Made by a program: the position numbers and the translations under genes. This document shows, piece by piece, positions 63,406 to 64,000 of a stretch of 64,000 bases of DNA (positions are counted from its first letter, which is position 1; every line of letters begins with the position of its first letter). The stretch comes from a virus. The stretch lies in the IMG/VR virus record IMGVR_UViG_3300032294_003343, positions 62,001-126,000 of that record, one strand, 5' to 3'. The notes below the pieces were generated by a model. It had not been told where the DNA came from. It was given only the letters and a program-made list of their open reading frames with translations, and made no database searches.

Positions 63406-64000
63406 TTATCTTACAGATGTATTTACTAAAATTTCATTATGCAGACATTTTGAAAACGTAGTTTATGAAAAAATACAAGATAAATCTATAAGAGCACCAA
63501 CTTATTTATCAGCTGGTCAGGAAAGCATTCCATGTTCAATTGCCTCTTATCTTCAAGCTAAAAATATTGACCCGAATATTTTTATTCAGCATAGGGGGCA
63601 TTCAACTTATTTGGCTTTTGATGCTTCGCCTGAAAAGCTTGTTGATGAGTTGCTCGGCCTAGAATCAGGTTGCTCTTTTGGTATGGGTGGATCAGCATCA
63701 ATTCAATCATTTGAAAAAAATATTTTTGGACATGATGGTTTGATGGGTTCACAAGTGCCCATAGCTGTTGGTCATTGTTATGAAACTAGAAGTCCGACAA
63801 TTGTTTTTATGGGAGATGCTTCTGCCGAAGAAGACTATGTAGGATCTGCAATAGGTTGGGCATCTACTAAAAATTTACCCATACTTTTTATCGTTGAAGA
63901 TAATAATTTATCAATACTAACAGAGAAAAAAGTAAGAAGAAATTGGGCTATGCACGATTTGGCAATAGCCTACAAAATGAATGCTTATGATATCAGTGAT
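63395..64000 (+). CDS. ThDP-dependent dehydrogenase E1 alpha-like (partial, 3' cut by window)
   Basis: 202 residues visible with no stop, starting at ATG 63395 inside the end of the oxygenase gene. 'IQHRGHSTYLAFD' and 'SFGMGGSASIQSF' are the substrate/ThDP-side motifs, and 'VFMGDASAEEDYVGSAIGWA' to 'FIVEDNNLSI' is the ThDP-Mg binding motif (139-174) of pyruvate dehydrogenase E1-alpha/transketolase-like enzymes. An E1-beta-like partner would be expected next, outside the window. A second ThDP enzyme in the island, after the IlvB-like one. Confidence 0.8.
   Translation, partial: MTTDYLTDVFTKISLCRHFENVVYEKIQDKSIRAPTYLSAGQESIPCSIASYLQAKNIDPNIFIQHRGHSTYLAFDASPEKLVDELLGLESGCSFGMGGSASIQSFEKNIFGHDGLMGSQVPIAVGHCYETRSPTIVFMGDASAEEDYVGSAIGWASTKNLPILFIVEDNNLSILTEKKVRRNWAMHDLAIAYKMNAYDISD

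Overview
The window is an AT-rich stretch (by eye roughly one third G+C) of what looks like a large tailed double-stranded DNA bacteriophage (Caudoviricetes). The evidence is very long virion-type beta-rich proteins, a Mu gp36-like head-tail connector, tail-tube-like proteins, a probable baseplate hub protein, near-zero intergenic space and many stop/start overlaps. No terminase, portal, capsid, sheath, polymerase, tRNA or integrase gene is visible, so tail type, host and taxonomy cannot be fixed. The standard code fits: TAA, TAG and TGA all act as stops.

Layout. (1) 1-32824, minus strand: a continuous operon-like arm read right to left. It runs from a 58-residue zinc ribbon through an 881-aa protein with hydrophobic helices, a coiled-coil protein and a 1294-aa Asn-rich repetitive protein. 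Next come a giant 3472-aa protein with about 14 PKD domains and an RCC1-like C terminus and a baseplate-hub-like protein, then several giant fibre- or baseplate-type proteins, the last of which leaves the window. (2) 32825-32901: a divergent control region. (3) 32902-50035, plus strand: small zinc-ribbon and neck genes separated by hairpins, a Mu gp36-like connector, very large beta-rich virion proteins, two tail-tube-like proteins and a probable tail assembly chaperone. (4) 50032-57223, minus strand: seven sugar genes (glycosyltransferase, SDR, IlvB-like ThDP enzyme, NeuB-family synthase, FkbM methyltransferase, RmlB-like dehydratase, zinc-ribbon methyltransferase). (5) 57224-57350: a second divergent control region. 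(6) 57351-64000, plus strand: eight more sugar or cofactor enzymes (small helical protein, SDR epimerase, CgeB-like glycosyltransferase, B12-binding radical SAM enzyme, PfpI-like protein, bicupin, 2OG-Fe oxygenase-like protein, E1-alpha-like ThDP enzyme cut by the window end).

How the parts may work together. The two divergent structural arms encode the neck, tail tube, baseplate and an exceptionally large set of display proteins with PKD domains, propeller-like repeats and Ig-like domains. The 14-kb carbohydrate island could build a modified nine-carbon (NeuB-type) acid or another decorated sugar, either for glycosylating virion proteins or for altering the host surface. That purpose is inference. 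No CMP-sugar activating enzyme is in view and the island continues beyond the right edge.

Two regulatory patterns stand out. A TATAAT box lies just upstream of many genes, three times exactly 6 nt before an ATG with no Shine-Dalgarno sequence, which predicts leaderless mRNAs. A series of hairpins and palindromes lies between the genes of 32902-36368. There is no gene-free stretch over 300 bases; the longest gap (35208-35360) is described as a feature.
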